A stretch of 64,000 nucleotides of DNA from Microbacterium sp. zg-Y625 (GTDB lineage: Bacteria; Actinomycetota; Actinomycetes; Actinomycetales; Microbacteriaceae): the NCBI RefSeq assembly GCF_030246925.1, contig NZ_CP126740.1, positions 124,001 through 188,000 of the forward strand, in the 5' to 3' direction. Positions 60,778 to 64,000 of this stretch are shown in pieces. The position numbers and the translations under genes are program-made. Each line of letters starts with the position of its first letter. Position 1 is the stretch's first letter. The notes under the pieces were generated by a model. That model was given only the letters and a program-made list of their open reading frames with translations. It was not told where the DNA came from and did not search any database.

Positions 60778-62538
60778 CTACGCCCCGAAGGCCTGCAGCA
60801 GGGTCGCCGACAGGCGCACGGGGTTGCCGTCCATGCGGAACCGTGTGAGCCCCTCGCTCACCGCGGCGCCGGTGCGGGCCGACACGAACCACGGCGGCTT
60901 CGGCAGCACCGAGGGCCGCCCGCCCGCGGCGAGGTTCGCCGGTGCGACCGAGCGCGGGAAGGGCCGGAAGGGCCCGCGCACGACGCTCCGCTCCACCCGG
61001 TCGAGCAGCCGAGCGTTGTGCACGACGCCGATGCCGCTGGGGGCATCGGCGAGGGTCCCGCCGGGGTAGGCCCCCCACGAGCACGTGGGGGTGAGGAACC
61101 CGAGCGCCGTCCAGGCATTGATCGCAACGGTGCCGTACCGCAGCTCGGCGATGGCCTGCTCGAACGCGTCCCCCAGGGCCGCTTGCGTCACCGGGTCGAC
61201 GATCACGTTCGCGCCGAGCGTGCCGGTGAGCTCGGTGTTGGCGTGCGCGACCGCCGCGTCGACGAAGTCCTGCCCGAGGCCGGGAAGCTCCACGACGCCC
61301 AGCACCGGGGCGAAGTACTCGGTGGTCTGCACGGGCGCGGCATCCGTCGCCGCCGCCTCGATCAGCACCCGCGAGCCGTCGCCCATGCGCTGGGAGCCGG
61401 GATGGGCGGATGCCGCGTCGTCCACCCCCGCCTGCGCGCCGGGGTACCAGACGGGCCGGGCGGGAGCGGCGTCGTATGCCTCTCGCAGCGCCGCGAGGAA
61501 CGCCTCGCGCTGCGGCCAGTCCGCGCTGAGCAGCACCACCTGGCCGGCGATGCAGTTGTGCCCGCTGTTGTAGAGCCGCATGGTCACGACGTGCTCGGCC
61601 TGGAAGCGCAGGTCCGCTTCGGACCATTCGCCCGGCACGACGATGATGGGCGAGACCCCGCCCAGCTCTGCGGTGATGGGTGTCGTCAGACGCGGTACAC
61701 CGGTCTCGCGACGCTGGGCGGCATCCTCGCCGGAGCCCCACACGATCGCCTCGAACGTCGTGATCGACCCGGTGATGTGCACGTGGTCGATGCCGGGATG
61801 CGTCGTCAGGTACGCGCCGACGTCGCCGGCGCCGCGCACGATGCGCAGCATTCCGGCACCGATCAGCGGGGCGAGTGCCCGCTCGTAGACGGGCACCAGG
61901 TCGTCCTGCGTGGGGTTGACCTTCAGCAGCGCGACGCGGTTGAACGCGAGCAGCTCGTACAGCACGTCGAGGAACGGGATGGCCGTGACGTTGCCGGCGC
62001 CGAGCACGAGGCCGACACCGCCCGCGTCGGCCCCGGGCAGCTGTCCGAGGCCCGCCGTTCGGGCGGCCTCGGCCGCGGTCACTCCGGGCTGCAGCCACAC
62101 TTCGCCGGTGTACCCCGACAGCAGCAGGCGGTCGATGGGTGCGGTCGGCAGCACGTGCACGCGCACCCGGCCGCCGGGCGCTTCGTCGACCCGCAGGTCG
62201 TCGAGGGGGCTTGCCCCGCGCGCGAGCGCGCCGAGGGTGTCGGTGTACGCGTCCAGCGCGACGAGCGCCGCGTACGGGCCCGAGAGCCACTCCTCGCCCC
62301 GCAGTGGATGCCCGGGCTCGAGGCCCTTGGACGTCGAGGCGACGTCGGCCCATTCCTCCGCGACGGCGACGACTGCCGCGCGGATGCGCCGCAGCAGCGT
62401 GCGCCGCTGGGGCAGCGTCAGCTTTCCCCAGAGCGTGGAGCCGGTGCGCAGGTCGTCGATGGCGGCATCCAGGCGCGCGCGGTCCCCCTCGGGCAGGCCC
62501 GGATCGGCGTCGCGGGCGGGGGACTCAGCGGATGCCAC
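60778..62538 (-). CDS. Aldehyde dehydrogenase family protein
   Basis: 586 residues, longer than the usual 480-500, with an N-terminal helical extension. Seen: NAD-binding region with GAGNVTAIPFLDVLY and HVHITGSITTFEA, catalytic Glu in TAELGGVSPIIV and nucleophile Cys in SGHNCIAGQVVLL. Oxidation of an aldehyde to acid with NAD(P) is the family reaction; the aldehyde is not evident. GTG at 62538 is chosen since GAGGAG lies 8 nt upstream; ATG 62571 and GTG 62547 are in-frame alternatives without such a site. It converges with pip and follows the mycoredoxin gene after 119 bp. Confidence 0.9.
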   Translation of the reverse strand: MASAESPARDADPGLPEGDRARLDAAIDDLRTGSTLWGKLTLPQRRTLLRRIRAAVVAVAEEWADVASTSKGLEPGHPLRGEEWLSGPYAALVALDAYTDTLGALARGASPLDDLRVDEAPGGRVRVHVLPTAPIDRLLLSGYTGEVWLQPGVTAAEAARTAGLGQLPGADAGGVGLVLGAGNVTAIPFLDVLYELLAFNRVALLKVNPTQDDLVPVYERALAPLIGAGMLRIVRGAGDVGAYLTTHPGIDHVHITGSITTFEAIVWGSGEDAAQRRETGVPRLTTPITAELGGVSPIIVVPGEWSEADLRFQAEHVVTMRLYNSGHNCIAGQVVLLSADWPQREAFLAALREAYDAAPARPVWYPGAQAGVDDAASAHPGSQRMGDGSRVLIEAAATDAAPVQTTEYFAPVLGVVELPGLGQDFVDAAVAHANTELTGTLGANVIVDPVTQAALGDAFEQAIAELRYGTVAINAWTALGFLTPTCSWGAYPGGTLADAPSGIGVVHNARLLDRVERSVVRGPFRPFPRSVAPANLAAGGRPSVLPKPPWFVSARTGAAVSEGLTRFRMDGNPVRLSATLLQAFGA

Positions 62539-62657
62539 GGGGTGCACTCCTCGGTTCGGGATGTCCAGCATAGGTCGCGGGTGACGGCTGCCCGGGGAGG
62601 GGAACGTGCGCCCGCCCGGGGGAGACCGTCGCCTCGCGGCGGCGCGCGCCCGAGTCC

Positions 62658-62918
62658 TCAGATCAGGGACAGCTCGCGCAGCTTGGCCTCGACGTCGATG
62701 TCGGCGGGCTCGACGTGGTGTGTGGCGTCGGGGTACACCACGACCGGGATGTTCGTGCGCCCGGAGATCTCGCGCGCGACGTCGGCCGCTGCGGGGTCGG
62801 CCTCGAGGTCGATGTACTCGTAGTCCACGCCGAGGACGTCGAGCTGGGCCTTCGTGCGACGGCAGTCGCGGCACCAGTCGGCGCCGAACATCGTGATGGT
62901 GGCGGGCTTGTCGGTCAT
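62658..62918 (-). CDS. Mycoredoxin/glutaredoxin-family protein
   Basis: 86-residue thioredoxin-fold protein. Seen: N-terminal strand ITMFGADWCRDCRRTKAQL with CxxC at about 16-19, and NIPVVVYPDATHHVEP with the cis-Pro of the fold. Length and the WCxxC motif fit actinobacterial mycoredoxins, which reduce mycothiol-mixed disulfides; the RD between the two Cys is unusual against the common GY/PF. ATG at 62918 follows TAGGCT by 6 nt, a leaderless promoter. Confidence 0.9.
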   Translation of the reverse strand: MTDKPATITMFGADWCRDCRRTKAQLDVLGVDYEYIDLEADPAAADVAREISGRTNIPVVVYPDATHHVEPADIDVEAKLRELSLI

Positions 62919-62924
62919 GCCATC

Positions 62925-62930
62925 AGCCTA
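62925..62930 (-). promoter_or_regulatory. -10 element of a leaderless promoter for the mycoredoxin gene
   Basis: TAGGCT on the minus strand lies 6 nt before the ATG at 62918. Confidence 0.5.
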
Positions 62931-62959
62931 CGGCCGCTGCCTGGGCGCGGCCCGGAACC

Positions 62960-64000
62960 TCAGGGATCGGCGTGCTGTCCGACGGCCTGCGGCGCGCGCG
63001 TCGCGGCGGCGGTCGCTGCGCGACGCGGGGCGTAGACGACGAGGGCGTGGAACACGAAGCGCACGACGAAGGCGGCCACCAGGGTGAGGGCGGCGGCGAA
63101 CACGGCGGAGAGGTGGGTGCCCTCCACCAGCAGCCACATCACCGGGATGCGGATGAGCGCTTCGGCGTTGTTGAAGGTGAATGACTTCAGGAATCGGTGT
63201 CGCATGAGCCCCGACTCCGACCGCATGTCGGCGAAGACGAGGTATTCCAGCAGCAGGAAGTTGCCGATGATCGTCAACTCGCTCGCGATGACGGCGGCCA
63301 CGACGTATTCGACGCCCAGGCGCATGAGGCCCCACATGATCACGAGGTTCGCGACGGCACCGAACCCCCCGACGAGGGCGAAGGCCGACATGCGCCCGAA
63401 CCGCAGCATCGTCAGCTGTGTGAGAAAGCGGACGCCCTGCGTGAACGAGGCCTTCGACGCCCCGGCGTGACGCGGCGCGAAGCTGAAGGGCACCTCCGCG
63501 ATGCGCAGCTGCCGGCGGGCGAGCACTTCGAGCAGGATCTTGAAGCCGCGCGGGTGCAGCGCCCCGATGTCGATGGCATCGCGGTTCACCAGGAAGAACC
63601 CGGTCATCGGGTCGGAGCATCCAGCGAGCTTGCGGGGGAACATCGCCTTGGTCAGCAGGTTCGAGGCGCGCGAGACCGTCGTGCGCGTGGCATCCGCCAA
63701 GCCCTTCGAGGTGCCGCCCGCGGCATAGCGCGATGCCACCACGACGTCCACGTCGCCGGCCGCGGCCCGGTCGAGCAGCGAGGGGATCGTCTCGGGTGGA
63801 TGCTGCAGGTCGCCGTCCATGACCAGGCACCACCGCGACCGGGCGGTGGTGAACCCCTCGAGCACCGCCCCGCCCAGACCGTCCGTCGCCGTCTCGCGAT
63901 GCAGCAGGCGCACAGGGAAGGGCGTCGTCGCGGCGGCGGCCCGCACGATCGCCGGGGTGTCGTCGGTGGAGTCGTCGACGAACAGCACCTCGAAGTCCCG
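62960..64000 (-). CDS. GT2 glycosyltransferase fused to GtrA domain, 5' end missing
   Basis: 346 visible residues; the start is beyond the window end. N-terminal part is a family-2 glycosyltransferase of the polyprenol-phosphate mannosyl/glucosyl type (LFVDDSTDDTPAIV, WCLVMDGDLQHPPE with the DxD-like DGD, SDPMTGFFLVNRDAI). The C-terminal 130 residues are a GtrA domain with four membrane helices (AFALVGGFGAVANLVIMWG). Such fusions transfer a sugar to a lipid carrier and help move it across the membrane for cell-wall glycan or protein glycosylation. Confidence 0.93.
   Translation of the reverse strand, partial: RDFEVLFVDDSTDDTPAIVRAAAATTPFPVRLLHRETATDGLGGAVLEGFTTARSRWCLVMDGDLQHPPETIPSLLDRAAAGDVDVVVASRYAAGGTSKGLADATRTTVSRASNLLTKAMFPRKLAGCSDPMTGFFLVNRDAIDIGALHPRGFKILLEVLARRQLRIAEVPFSFAPRHAGASKASFTQGVRFLTQLTMLRFGRMSAFALVGGFGAVANLVIMWGLMRLGVEYVVAAVIASELTIIGNFLLLEYLVFADMRSESGLMRHRFLKSFTFNNAEALIRIPVMWLLVEGTHLSAVFAAALTLVAAFVVRFVFHALVVYAPRRAATAAATRAPQAVGQHADP

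Overview
The window is about 70% GC and almost fully coding. GTG starts are frequent and 4-bp ATGA/GTGA gene overlaps are common. The gene content (type VII secretion, mycoredoxin, actinobacterial malate dehydrogenase, a DUF3516 helicase) and the very frequent heptamer GGATGCC/GGCATCC point to an actinobacterium of the Microbacteriaceae, most likely Microbacterium. This is inferred from gene families and composition, not from a search.

Layout. 1-6 kb: a truncated acyl-CoA dehydrogenase, a three-gene ECF importer of YkoEDC type on the minus strand, a pirin and a small GNAT acetyltransferase. 6-16.9 kb, plus strand: a six-copy 21-bp repeat, a CstA-type transporter with its YbdD-like partner and a LytTR regulator whose receiver domain looks degenerate, then a DUF3516 helicase, a DUF1697 protein, a Gly-rich protein, RecQ and an FHA membrane protein. 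16.9-35 kb: a complete type VII (ESX-like) secretion locus. Fifteen minus-strand genes run from a divergent promoter region at about 28.4-28.7 kb (five WXG100 proteins, two mycosins, a Pro/Gly-rich large substrate candidate, a YbaB protein, an EspC-like protein, a membrane-hairpin protein, a lipoprotein, EccD, EccB). Three plus-strand genes run the other way (a second EccD-like protein, an RDD-FHA protein, EccC). No EccE or EccA is present.

35-38.3 kb: an inverted array of 20-bp repeats, an acyl-CoA oxidase-like enzyme and 3-methyladenine glycosylase I. 38.4-52.3 kb: a tightly coupled six-gene operon encoding a 2027-residue membrane-anchored protein of tandem Ig/cadherin-like and FN3 modules, MoxR ATPase, DUF58 protein, a transglutaminase-like membrane protein lacking the catalytic Cys, an FHA protein and a transmembrane Ser/Thr kinase. 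52.3-64 kb: a degenerate serine-recombinase-domain protein, CPA1 antiporter, UvrA-like ATPase, a 600-bp repeat cluster, malate dehydrogenase, zinc metallopeptidase, prolyl aminopeptidase, aldehyde dehydrogenase, mycoredoxin and a truncated GT2-GtrA protein.

How the parts fit: the T7SS exports WXG100 pairs and probably the Pro/Gly-rich and hairpin proteins. The FHA proteins and the kinase suggest phospho-threonine control of cell-surface export and assembly. Three intergenic repeat families (20-bp arrays, about 60-bp hairpins, the 21-bp array) and one DNA-level heptamer are not explained by the genes. No tRNA, rRNA, CRISPR array, insertion sequence or prophage was seen.
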